Origin: Pleomorphomonas oryzae DSM 16300
GTDB taxonomy: Bacteria > Pseudomonadota > Alphaproteobacteria > Rhizobiales > Pleomorphomonadaceae
Length of the DNA stretch: 64,000 bases
Direction of reading: 5' to 3'
Assembly: GCF_000422965.1 (NCBI RefSeq)
Contig: NZ_AUHB01000002.1
Coordinates: 248,001-312,000 of the forward strand
In this document: in pieces, positions 53,401 through 61,118 of the stretch
Layout of the letters: the number at the start of each line of letters is the position of its first letter
Numbering within the stretch: the first letter of the stretch is position 1
The notes under the pieces: generated by a model
Databases searched by the model: none
What the model saw: the letters and a program-made list of their open reading frames with translations, nothing else
Told to the model about the DNA's origin: nothing
Position numbers and translations under genes: made by a program

Positions 53401-54193
53401 AATGGCGGCCCGCATTCGCGAGACGATCGAAAACAGTCGTTTCGTGCTGTATGCGCAAGAAATCAGGTCGATCGCCGAGCCCAACACGCGCGGACGCTCG
53501 CTGGAACTCTTGGTGCGCATGCTCGACGACGACGGTGGCGTGCTGACGCCGGATACCTTTATCCCGGCTGCCGAACGCTTTGAGCTGATGGGAAACATCG
53601 ATCGTTGGGTATTCGCCAAGGTGATCAGCGACTTTGGTCCGGCCATCATGGCGGTGCCCAACCTGCATGTCGCCGTCAACCTTTCGGCCAACTCGCTCAA
53701 CGACCCGACGCTCTGGCGCTACCTTGCCGATCTCTTCCGGGCGAGCCGGCTGTCACCCTCGCGCGTGACACTGGAAATTACCGAGACAGCGGTGATCAAC
53801 TCCTTCGAGGTGGCCCGCGATTTCATCCGCGCCGCCCGCGGCATCGGCTGTCGCATCAGTCTTGATGACTTCGGCTCCGGTCTGTCGTCCTTCGCCTATC
53901 TCAAGAGCTTCGACGTCGACGCCATCAAGATCGACGGCAGCTTCGTTCACAACATGGCCGATAGCACCTACGATCGTACCGTCGTTCGGGCGATCAACGA
54001 GATCGGTCGCGAGCTTGGGGTGGATGTCATCGCCGAGCGGATCGAGGACGAGGCGACGCTGAAGGAACTGGCCAAATTGGGCGTGTCCTATGGTCAGGGC
54101 TACCTCTTCAATCAGCCCCGCGATTTCAGCACCGTGCTGACCGACTATGGCGTCGATGTCGATAGCGACGCGGTCGAACCGCTCCGTGCCTGA
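50411..54193 (+). CDS. MASE1-PAS(x4)-GGDEF-EAL cyclic di-GMP protein
   Basis: 1260 residues. Eight or so membrane segments form a MASE1-type sensor (about 15-290), then four PAS-type domains (about 305-420, 432-550, 565-680, 692-808; the second to third carry PAC tails such as RIIGTHTDISRNKAAER), GGDEF (820-980) and EAL (1000-1240). The GGDEF site is intact (RLGGDEFAVL, 898-907), but the inhibitory RxxD site is PISD (891-894), so product inhibition is probably lost. The EAL motif is ELL (1032-1034), while the other metal and catalytic residues are present: NLSANSL, EITETAV, LDDFGSG and KIDGS. The layout is like E. coli YegE with one more PAS. Inner membrane. Confidence 0.92.
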   Translation: MLISWHGAGVLKGLIPKGRVGLFAGCCLLYAGLSTLMIAVVVMAGVRTPVWPADAVIVALLASRSTEDRVAGVAGALFGWLLFAWYHGGEPSFLVAFFCLTGVTIGLGLVMIDLVGAWTKDSHNEGLFEVAVALAATVAAPTTSLAIALALSTSGLVPKTPMPLNVWWAGATAGFAIFLPALLYLQRDPVRQGRRPAWLTQGMFALMLVLFSAGALAATRTLPEPVVFFVVPLLLASFVLRPIDMSILSGSVWFATMMATYGMADMRQTPLLMPLGVAVGTLLPIATCVLLDRLRQRERDLAESENLFRRSMDDASIGVTIIGGEGQYLKVNAAFCSMTGYSEDELVGRNFKDITHEGDREELDSFRKGILDGTVRNFKAEKRYVRKSGEVFWAEVSVIVVCDPATGQPDRLITQVEDIDLKKRTLEAIAESESRWAFALENGQQGVWDVDKPGGRLYTSPTWKRMLGYEPEDVSIDGGDAWLELMHPDDQAKFIAANDAHERGETDWLEAEFRLRHKDGHWVWILDRGKVISRDADGRPLRIIGTHTDISRNKAAEREIQLLEERVRLAVEAGGIGLWSIDLATGVATWNGESFGRMATEINGQRSLEWLRFVHPEDRASLSEMLHQAALDPEVRVNTTCRLLSPTRGVVHIRVLADQVTLSNGDRLLLGTAWDISEQISSAQALRDEKERLRTTLHAISDGVIATDADGLVTLINPAAQRMTGLSEVEACGHPIEEVFQAVHDDSGRPAASCVRQVLETNAPVERLGTQVIDVRCRDIHYIREAAAPIAAAADGRAGAVLVFQDVSAERSMQQSLAHAATHDDLTGLANRRHFETRIQGMIADARDNDSRHGLLFIDLDRFKIVNDTAGHLAGDALLQEVARTMRSIVPISDCLARLGGDEFAVLIENCDRQFAAFVGEKLIAAIAAIRFAWGSKIYEIGASAGVSQVDATTAGVEAVLAEADVACYAAKAAGRGRVSVFLQDTGEARRHMSDFRMAARIRETIENSRFVLYAQEIRSIAEPNTRGRSLELLVRMLDDDGGVLTPDTFIPAAERFELMGNIDRWVFAKVISDFGPAIMAVPNLHVAVNLSANSLNDPTLWRYLADLFRASRLSPSRVTLEITETAVINSFEVARDFIRAARGIGCRISLDDFGSGLSSFAYLKSFDVDAIKIDGSFVHNMADSTYDRTVVRAINEIGRELGVDVIAERIEDEATLKELAKLGVSYGQGYLFNQPRDFSTVLTDYGVDVDSDAVEPLRA

Positions 54194-54354
54194 GCGCCGC
54201 AGCGAGAATCCCATATTTGGACCTAAGCTGAGGTTGTATCTGGCGAAAAGCCGGCCCATCATGCCTCTGTCGGTGGCCAGCCGGAAGACCGGCCCTCGGG
54301 AACAATGAGCGCGACCGTCCCTGAAGGACGACCGCTTGCGATCAGGAGAGTAAT

Positions 54355-54501
54355 ATGGCCAAGGGACAGGTTAAGAAAAACAAGGAAGTGCGCAAACCGA
54401 AGGCCGTCAAAGGTGCGGGCGCCAAGACATCGTCGGTAACCGACGTCTTCGCCAAGGCGACCAGCGATGCTACCCATAACGCGAGCAAGAAGAAGGCCTG
54501 A
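54355..54501 (+). CDS. 48-residue basic protein
   Basis: AGGAG lies eight bases before the ATG at 54355, and the ORF ends TGA at 54501, convergent with the aldolase gene seven bases away. It begins MAKGQVKKNKEVRKPKAV and ends with a Lys-rich tail; nearly a third of residues are Lys or Arg, with no cysteine. Short proteins with this MAKGQ...KKPK start are common in proteobacteria and of unknown function. Nucleic-acid or ribosome binding is a guess from charge. Confidence 0.7.
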   Translation: MAKGQVKKNKEVRKPKAVKGAGAKTSSVTDVFAKATSDATHNASKKKA

Positions 54502-54507
54502 CCGACC

Positions 54508-55188
54508 TCAAATAAGGTCGAGCGTGGTCGTACCCTCGCCATAGGCTGTCGCCCAGTCAGCGGAAAAGCCCGCTATGCCCGAATCGGTCAACGGATGACG
54601 GATCAGGGCTTCGAGGATGTCGGGCGGCAGCGTCGCTGAATGGGCGCCGGCCATGGCGACGTCATGCACCTGCTGCACGTTCTTGAACGAGGCGGTCAGC
54701 AGGCGCGTTGGCAGGGCATGGACGCGGAAGAGATGAACGATGTCGGCGACGACCGTGACGCCGTCGCCACCGATCATGTCGAGCCTGTTGACGTAAGGGG
54801 CGGTGAAGGCCGCCCCAGCCACCGCCGCCATCAGTGCCTGCTGGGCGGTGACGATGGCGGTTGCCGTCACCCGGAAGCCGAGCCCGGACAGGCGTCGGAT
54901 CGCCTTGATGCCTTCCGCCGTCACCGGCACCTTCGGATGAAAGCCGGCGCCGACGAAGTCGGCAAGTTTGCGCGCCTCGGCCACCATGGTGTCGGCGTCG
55001 CTGCCGGTCACCTGGACGTGCAGCATGGCGCCGTCGCCGATCACGGCGCGGATGTCCTTGAGAATGTCGGAAAACGGCCGCTTGGCACGGGCGATCAGCG
55101 TCGGATTGGTGGTGACGCCGGCAATCGGATAGAGATCCGACAGACGAGCGATGGCCGCGACATCGGCGGTGTCGAGAAAGTAGATCAT
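54508..55188 (-). CDS. fsa: Fructose-6-phosphate aldolase / transaldolase-like protein
   Basis: 226 residues from the ATG at 55188 with GGAGGA four bases upstream. Class I aldolase of the small transaldolase (FSA) group: start FLDTADVAAIARLSDLYPIA, GVTTNPTLIA, Schiff-base lysine K86 in HPKVPVTAEGIKAI, and APYVNRLDMIGGDG with Y132, the residue that marks FSA rather than true transaldolase. Length agrees with FSA (about 220). It starts 53 bases after the ssnA gene on the same strand, so it may be the last gene of the purine operon; a metabolic link is not obvious. Confidence 0.9.
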   Translation of the reverse strand: MIYFLDTADVAAIARLSDLYPIAGVTTNPTLIARAKRPFSDILKDIRAVIGDGAMLHVQVTGSDADTMVAEARKLADFVGAGFHPKVPVTAEGIKAIRRLSGLGFRVTATAIVTAQQALMAAVAGAAFTAPYVNRLDMIGGDGVTVVADIVHLFRVHALPTRLLTASFKNVQQVHDVAMAGAHSATLPPDILEALIRHPLTDSGIAGFSADWATAYGEGTTTLDLI

Positions 55189-55241
55189 CGAGTCCTCCCT
55201 GTTGGCATGACAATAGCCTCGGCCAACCATCCCGTCACCAC

Positions 55242-56432
55242 TCAGAGGGATGCCATTCTCTCCCAAAGGCGCGATGCTTCGGCCCGAGCCTCGGTCTCGA
55301 TCGCAGCGGCGTCGGCACCAATCAGTTGGCTGTCGCGAACGACAAGCCGCCCCCCGACCACCACGGTCGTCATCTTGCCATCCTTCCGTACCACCACGTC
55401 GCCAGCCGCTCCCGGAGCCAAGCCGACGGCGGAGAAGCCGAATCGCTCGGCGATCAACCGCTGCCCAGAGCCAAGGCGCCCCGCCGCTCGGTCATCGCCG
55501 TGCGTTGCGGCAAGGCGGAGAAGGGCGGCTTCCTCAATGGCCATGTCGGCATTCCAGCCGTCGCAGCCGAGCGCCACTTTATCCGCGTAGCGCAGGTTGG
55601 ACGGATAGCCGATGCGATTGCCCTCGTTGGAGCGCGGGTTCTGGATAAGCCAGCAATTGCGTCGGTCCGCTTCACGCACCTCGTCGGCAGTAAGATGCAC
55701 GCCATGGGCAAGAATCGATCCGGCCGGCAGGGCGTCGAGGGCAACGAGCCGTTCGAGCGGGCCGGCATAGCCGCGCGTCCGTGCATCCTCGACGTCATCC
55801 AACGCTTCCGCCACATGCACATGCAGCACCGTATCAAGCGAGCGGCAAAATTCACCCGCCGCCCGGATGGTGTCGTCGGAAACGGTGAAGCTGGCGTGCA
55901 GGCCGACGAGGCGGCGAATGAGCGGCGTCTCCTCGACATTGCCGCACTCGATGAGGCCCGCCTCGGCTTCGGCACGACCGAAGTTGCGCTCGGTGGCTCC
56001 GAAGGTGAGCAGCGCCCGCACACCGAGGTCCTCGGCGGCCTCCGCCAACACCTGCAGCGATCCTCTGATGAAGTGCGGCGACTCGTGATGGTCGATGAGA
56101 CTGGTGGTGCCGGCGAGCAGCGCGTTGGCGATATAGTCGCGCGCCGATGCCCGGAGCGCCTGGGCATCAAGCGCCCGGTCGAGCCGCCACCAGACCTTTT
56201 CCAGGATCTCGATAAAGTTGGCCGGCGTCGGGTTGGCCGGCGGCATGCCGTAGGGTGCGAGACCTGAATAGAGGTGGGTATGGGCGCAGACGGCACCCGG
56301 TGCGATCTCGCCATCAGCGCAAGCGATGACCGGCGCCGCCGGGTCGGCGGTCTCTGCGATGATGCCACCGACGATGGCGACGATCCGGCCGGTCCGGTCT
56401 GGTCCGATGGTGATCGACCGGGTCAATGCCAC
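55242..56432 (-). CDS. ssnA: SsnA-type amidohydrolase
   Basis: 396 residues; a metal-dependent amidohydrolase of the ATZ/TRZ-like group. Metal ligands: H51 and H53 (AHTHLYSGLAPYG), HVHVAEAL, AHGVHLTADEV and the aspartate in GCDGWNADM. HTHLYSG and the location next to xdhD and ygfK point to SsnA, whose enterobacterial homologue belongs to the purine/urate cluster. Its exact ring or ureide substrate is not known. It is shorter than E. coli SsnA (442 residues by memory), mainly in the N-terminal beta domain. It overlaps the end of xdhD by 10 bases. Confidence 0.85.
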   Translation of the reverse strand: MALTRSITIGPDRTGRIVAIVGGIIAETADPAAPVIACADGEIAPGAVCAHTHLYSGLAPYGMPPANPTPANFIEILEKVWWRLDRALDAQALRASARDYIANALLAGTTSLIDHHESPHFIRGSLQVLAEAAEDLGVRALLTFGATERNFGRAEAEAGLIECGNVEETPLIRRLVGLHASFTVSDDTIRAAGEFCRSLDTVLHVHVAEALDDVEDARTRGYAGPLERLVALDALPAGSILAHGVHLTADEVREADRRNCWLIQNPRSNEGNRIGYPSNLRYADKVALGCDGWNADMAIEEAALLRLAATHGDDRAAGRLGSGQRLIAERFGFSAVGLAPGAAGDVVVRKDGKMTTVVVGGRLVVRDSQLIGADAAAIETEARAEASRLWERMASL

Positions 56433-59065
56433 TCGCTCCGATCAAGCTCGGGATCGAGGCCCACTGACAGTGCCCGTGCCGCCGGGCTGTCGATCATCGG
56501 CAATACGGTGCGCCGGATACCGTCGAAGGCAGCAAGCGCCGAGGCAACGGCGCCGGCCGTCGGCACGAGGCCGATCTCGCCGATGCCCTTGGCACCGAAC
56601 GGCCCTTCCGGTTCGTGCTCCTCGATCAGGATAACTTCCACCTCGGGCATGTCGGAAGCGCGCAGCACGCCGATCTCGCGCACGTTGGTCGTCACCGGCA
56701 TGCCGTCCTTGCAGGGGAGTTGCTCGGTCAGGGCGTAGCCGAGGCCCATATGCACGGCGCCCTCGATCTGTCCCTCGGCAAGCCTTGGGTTCAGTGCCTT
56801 GCCGACGTCATGGGCGGCGATCACCTTTTCGACGCGGCCGGTGTCGTCGAGGATCGCCACCTGGGTCGCCCAGCCGAAGGCGGTGTGCGTCTTGATCTTG
56901 CCATTCTTGAGCTGCCCCGGCGCCGTCGTGTCGTCGATCTTGATGTCGCCGGCGAACACCTCGCCGACGAGATCTTTCAGCGTTTTGCCAGCGTCGAGCG
57001 CTGTGCGCAGCGCCTTCGCCGCCTTGATCACCGCATTGCCGGCCAGCAGCGTGCCGCGCGACCCGGTCGTCTGGCCGACGCCGACATCGAAGCGGCTGTT
57101 GACCTGCGGCACGAAGATCGACGACGGCAGGCCGGTTATCTCCGCCGCCGACTGGGTTGAAATGGTGAGGAGTCCCTGTCCCATCTCGGTGAAGCCGATA
57201 TGAAGGCCGATCCGATCCTCCGCTTCGATCTCCAGGCGGCACTTGCCCCATTCGAGCGCACCGTTGCCGATGCCGGAGTTCTTCACCGCGCAGGCGACGC
57301 CGACCGCCTTGCCCTCGGCTTTTGCCGTGTAATAGGCGTCCTTGACGGCCAAAAGCGACTTTTCGAGGCCGACCGACTTCTCCAGGATCTGGCCCGACGA
57401 GAAGACATCGCCGATGCGAACGCCATTGCGCCAGCGCATTTCCCAGCCGTCGATGCCCACCTTTTCGGCCAGAAGGTCGAGGCAGCCTTCCATGGCAAAC
57501 GACGTCTGGTTGACGCCGAAGCCGCGCATGGCGCCGCAAGGCGGATTGTTGGTGTAGGCGGCTATCGAATGGATGGATAGCGCCGGCACCCGGTAGGGAC
57601 CGCAAGCGTGGCCGGCGGCGCGCTCCAGCACCTTGTCACCCACCGAGGCGTAGCAGCCGGAATCACCGAGGATGTCGATCTTGGCGGCGGTGATATGCCC
57701 ATCCGCATCGCAGCCGACCGAGTAGGTCATCTTCATCGGGTGGCGCTTGGGATGGAGCCGCACCGACTCCTCGCGGGATAGCACCAGCCTGACCGGCCGG
57801 CCGGTCAGGCGGGCCAGCACGGCCGTCTGCGCCTGCACGGTCATGTCTTCCTTGCCGCCGAAGGCCCCGCCGGTCGGCACCAGCTCGACGAAGATATTGT
57901 CCACGGGTTCGCCAAGCACGCCCGCCACCGCCTTGCGGTCCTCGAACACGCCCTGGCCCTGTGAGTAGAGATGGAGGCGACCGTCATCCAGCGGCACCGC
58001 CAGACAAGCCTCGGGTTCCAGGAACAGGTGTTCGATGCGCTGGGTCTGCCAGGTGCCGGAGACGACATGGGTCGAGGCGGCAAGCGCCGCCTCGACGTCG
58101 CCACGCTCGATGACCGTCTCGGACAGCAGGTTGGGCTGGCGCGGATTGACCTGCCGCGCGCCGGGTTTCAGCGCCTCTTCCGGCGAAAGCGTCGGCTCCA
58201 GCGCCGCGTAGTCGACGGCAACGAGAGCGGCGGCCGCACGGGCCGCGCGTGGCGTTTCGGCAGCAACGGCGGCGATGACGTCGCCGACATAGCGAACCTC
58301 TTCGCCAGCAGCGACGAACACCGGCCAGTCCTTCTTGATCTGGCCGACCCAGCGGTCGCCTGGCACATTCTCGGCAGTGGCGATGCCAACAACGCCGGGA
58401 AGGGCGAGGGCCTTCGACAGGTCGATGGAGTTTACTCGCGCGCGGGCGTGCGGCGACAGAACAAAGGCGCCGTGCAGCAAGCCGGGCACGTCGATGTCGG
58501 CCAGGAACGGCCGATCACCGAGAGCCAGGTCTCCACCGCGGAAGCGCTCAACCGGCTGACCAACACCGCCGTCCGCCGTCGGCTGCGGATGCGGTCTGAG
58601 GCCCGCCTTGACGTCGCGGATCAGTTCGACGGCGTCGATTACCTTCTTGTAGCCGGTGCAGCGGCAGAGATGACCGTCGAGCGCGGCGGCGATTTCCTGC
58701 CGGTCCGTTGCTTCGCCAGCATCGGTCAACGCCTTGATGCGCACCACGAGGCCAGGCGTACAGAAGCCGCACTGGACGCCGGCGGCCGCCTGGAAAGCGT
58801 CGGCATAAAGCTGGCGCTCCGCCGCATCGACCCCTTCCAGTGTGACGATCGACCGCCCCTTCACGGCGGTGGCCTTGAGGGTGCAGGTCTTGCTTGGCTT
58901 ACCGCCGATCAATGCCAGACAACAGCCGCACTGACCCTGGCCGGAGCAGGCATCCTTCACCGAGGTGACCTTCAGCCGGTCGCGCAACACGGAAAGCAGC
59001 GTCTCGTCCGCCTCGACATCGAGCTGATGGTCGCGACCGTTGACGGTGAGCGTAATCATGGGCAT
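56423..59065 (-). CDS. xdhD: XdhD-type (selenium-dependent family) molybdenum hydroxylase
   Basis: 880 residues, a fusion of [2Fe-2S] and molybdopterin parts with no FAD domain. Cysteines 40, 46, 49, 61 form the plant-type cluster site and 99, 102, 134, 136 (CGFCTPG, LCRCTGYKK) the second. The Mo part starts near 180 (ALGDRPFLADIDVPGLLHG) and has GGAFGGKEDMTVQAQTAVLA, CGAMRGFGVNQ, GSRGTLLAGNAV and the catalytic glutamate region FGAKGIGEIGLVPTAGAVA. Layout and neighbours match XdhD, a family thought to use a labile selenium atom in place of one sulfur. Likely substrates are purines such as xanthine or hypoxanthine. Electrons must leave through a partner, possibly YgfK. It lies 12 bases after ygfK. 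Confidence 0.88.
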   Translation of the reverse strand: MPMITLTVNGRDHQLDVEADETLLSVLRDRLKVTSVKDACSGQGQCGCCLALIGGKPSKTCTLKATAVKGRSIVTLEGVDAAERQLYADAFQAAAGVQCGFCTPGLVVRIKALTDAGEATDRQEIAAALDGHLCRCTGYKKVIDAVELIRDVKAGLRPHPQPTADGGVGQPVERFRGGDLALGDRPFLADIDVPGLLHGAFVLSPHARARVNSIDLSKALALPGVVGIATAENVPGDRWVGQIKKDWPVFVAAGEEVRYVGDVIAAVAAETPRAARAAAALVAVDYAALEPTLSPEEALKPGARQVNPRQPNLLSETVIERGDVEAALAASTHVVSGTWQTQRIEHLFLEPEACLAVPLDDGRLHLYSQGQGVFEDRKAVAGVLGEPVDNIFVELVPTGGAFGGKEDMTVQAQTAVLARLTGRPVRLVLSREESVRLHPKRHPMKMTYSVGCDADGHITAAKIDILGDSGCYASVGDKVLERAAGHACGPYRVPALSIHSIAAYTNNPPCGAMRGFGVNQTSFAMEGCLDLLAEKVGIDGWEMRWRNGVRIGDVFSSGQILEKSVGLEKSLLAVKDAYYTAKAEGKAVGVACAVKNSGIGNGALEWGKCRLEIEAEDRIGLHIGFTEMGQGLLTISTQSAAEITGLPSSIFVPQVNSRFDVGVGQTTGSRGTLLAGNAVIKAAKALRTALDAGKTLKDLVGEVFAGDIKIDDTTAPGQLKNGKIKTHTAFGWATQVAILDDTGRVEKVIAAHDVGKALNPRLAEGQIEGAVHMGLGYALTEQLPCKDGMPVTTNVREIGVLRASDMPEVEVILIEEHEPEGPFGAKGIGEIGLVPTAGAVASALAAFDGIRRTVLPMIDSPAARALSVGLDPELDRSEWH

Positions 59066-59077
59066 CTGAGGATCCGT

Positions 59078-61102
59078 TCAGTCGAAGGCGGCATTGGCAT
59101 AGGTGATGATCGTCGGCGCCGTGACGGCGCGGGCGATGCGAGCGAGCAGGATGATCCGGCCGACATCGACGGGCTGGTCGGCAGTGCCGGAGGTTGCTTC
59201 GGGCTTCGCCAGGTCGATCGCGACGTCGAAGCCGTCGCCGCTACAGGCAAGGAGGGTGCCGTCATCGTCGATCACGAAACGCTGGCCACCGTCGCGGACA
59301 TTGAGGCGAAGCCCGGTTGGCGTTTGCTCGATGGCGAGGCCATCGCGGTCCGGTGCATCATCGAGGCTCGCAACTGAGCCAAACAGGTTTGCCTTGCGAG
59401 CGAAGGGACCACCGGTCTCGGGGCAGGTCACATCGCAGTTGCCGCAGCGGTTACAGACGTCGGCAAAGATGCCGATTTGCTGAGCGCGCGTCACAGGCTG
59501 AGCCTCGCCGACCACTACCTTTGCGCCAGGTTGCAGCGTCGCCGTGACAACCGGATCCTGCGGCAGCGGGTAGCGGAAGATGGCGTCGTTGGGGCAAACG
59601 TTGATGCACTTGCCGCAGGTTTCGCAGTCGAGAAGCGCCAAGGGAATACCGGTTCGACGCGGCGGGTGGTCGATCTCGGATCGGCTGTAACGGCGGTCGT
59701 CGCGTACGCGGGCGGCATAGTGGGCGGTATTGCGCAGCTGGACCGCCGACACCCAGGCGTCGAAGTCCGAACCGGCTGCCGCACGCAGATCTTCGCCGGC
59801 TTCGAGCGCTGTGGCCAGCGCAGTTTTGCGCTCGGTCGGGATGTTCAGGTCGTCTAGCGCAACGCCGGCAAGACCGAAGGCCTTAAGCGCGTAACTCTCG
59901 AGATCGGACGTCTCCACCTCGGCCATACGGTCGGTGAGATCGGCGATATAGTCGCCCCCCTTGCCATAGCCGGCGCCCTTCAGGAGGTCGGTGCAGACGC
60001 TGACCGGCTTGAGGCCGAGCGCCACCGTATCGGCGAAGTTGCCGACGTCGATGCCGGCCGAGAAGGAGATGGGAAAGCGATCGCCGAATTCTGCCCGGAA
60101 GCGGGCCACCAGTTCGATGGCCAGCACGTGCAAGGGCGGGCCGGACAGATACATCTCGCCAGTGCCGGCCGGAAAGAACTGCTTGTGGTTATGGACGAGC
60201 AGCGTGTTGGAGAATTTGACGCCGAAGCCACGCCCGAGCCGATCGGCCAGATCGCCGAGCCGATTGACGATGCCTCTGACATCCTCCCACTTGGCGTCTT
60301 TCTCGAAGGTCGCGTCAGGTACCATGAGATCGGCATAGCCGAGCTTGTCGTGCAGGAGCGTGTTGAGGTCGGCCTTGCCAAGCAGCGTCGGATTGAGCTT
60401 GACCACCACGTCGAGCCCTTCCTCAGCCATCAGATGGCCGGCGATCGCCTCGATCTCACCCGGCGGGCAGCCATGGAAGGTTGAAACGGTGACGCTGTCG
60501 GAAATGCAGATGGGATAAACAAGGTCTCTGAAGCGGGCGTAAGGTTCCGGGATCTGCTTTCGCAGCCGCTCGATGACGGCGCTGGCATCCTTCATGCCGG
60601 CGATGAAGGTCCGCACCTTGTCCGAGCGGATGCCGGCAAGATCGTAGCCGACGCTCATGTCGATGACGGTGTCCTCAAGGCCGGGCGCAAGCCCCTCCGC
60701 CTTGGCCATCTCGATCAGCATCGTCGCCTTGGCGTATTCCTCAAGCGACTGCTCGAGGGAGAGCTCCTGCGACCATTCGATGTTGAATCCCACCGTCTCC
60801 ATGTCGATACAGGGACGGGCAATCTCCAGGTGATCGAGCACCTGCACCGTCTTGAGTTCGATCACCCGGCCGCCGGCCAGCCAGCTCAGCACGATGTTCT
60901 GTGCCAGCTGGGTATGCGGACCGGCCGCCGGACCGAAGGGCGTCGCCGCCCTGCGGCCGAAGATCGAGGTGGAGAGATCGCGACCAGCCGCCGCCTTGGC
61001 GAACTTGAAGCGCGGCAGATGAAAGGCGCTCTTCTTCGCTTCGAGTTCACGGAACATCCGGTTGACGAGCACCGGCAACGGGATCGGCGTCAGGTCGGCC
61101 AT
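59078..61102 (-). CDS. ygfK: YgfK-like iron-sulfur oxidoreductase subunit (short form)
   Basis: 674 residues from the ATG at 61102 (ADLTPIPLPVLVNRMF, as in E. coli YgfK); the frame beyond is inside the neighbouring gene. N-terminal half: a dihydroorotate dehydrogenase-like barrel with FGPAAGPHTQLAQNIV, VIELKTVQVLD, DMSVGYDLAGIRSDKV, STFHGCPPGE and VCTDLLKGAGYGKGG. Then two cysteine clusters for [4Fe-4S] centres near 495-510 (CETCGKCINVCPNDAIF) and 545-560 (CNRCGNCDVTCPETGG). No GxGxxG flavin/NAD motif is visible, so the large reductase part of enterobacterial YgfK (about 1030 residues) appears absent. Probable electron carrier for XdhD. A selenate reductase name found in databases is misleading. 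Confidence 0.85.
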   Translation of the reverse strand: MADLTPIPLPVLVNRMFRELEAKKSAFHLPRFKFAKAAAGRDLSTSIFGRRAATPFGPAAGPHTQLAQNIVLSWLAGGRVIELKTVQVLDHLEIARPCIDMETVGFNIEWSQELSLEQSLEEYAKATMLIEMAKAEGLAPGLEDTVIDMSVGYDLAGIRSDKVRTFIAGMKDASAVIERLRKQIPEPYARFRDLVYPICISDSVTVSTFHGCPPGEIEAIAGHLMAEEGLDVVVKLNPTLLGKADLNTLLHDKLGYADLMVPDATFEKDAKWEDVRGIVNRLGDLADRLGRGFGVKFSNTLLVHNHKQFFPAGTGEMYLSGPPLHVLAIELVARFRAEFGDRFPISFSAGIDVGNFADTVALGLKPVSVCTDLLKGAGYGKGGDYIADLTDRMAEVETSDLESYALKAFGLAGVALDDLNIPTERKTALATALEAGEDLRAAAGSDFDAWVSAVQLRNTAHYAARVRDDRRYSRSEIDHPPRRTGIPLALLDCETCGKCINVCPNDAIFRYPLPQDPVVTATLQPGAKVVVGEAQPVTRAQQIGIFADVCNRCGNCDVTCPETGGPFARKANLFGSVASLDDAPDRDGLAIEQTPTGLRLNVRDGGQRFVIDDDGTLLACSGDGFDVAIDLAKPEATSGTADQPVDVGRIILLARIARAVTAPTIITYANAAFD

Positions 61103-61118
61103 GCACATCAATCCCGCA

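Noticed and set aside
54295-54325. EcfG-type stress promoter before the 48-residue gene (GGAAC word)
   Set aside because: The required CGTT-type element is not at the right distance.
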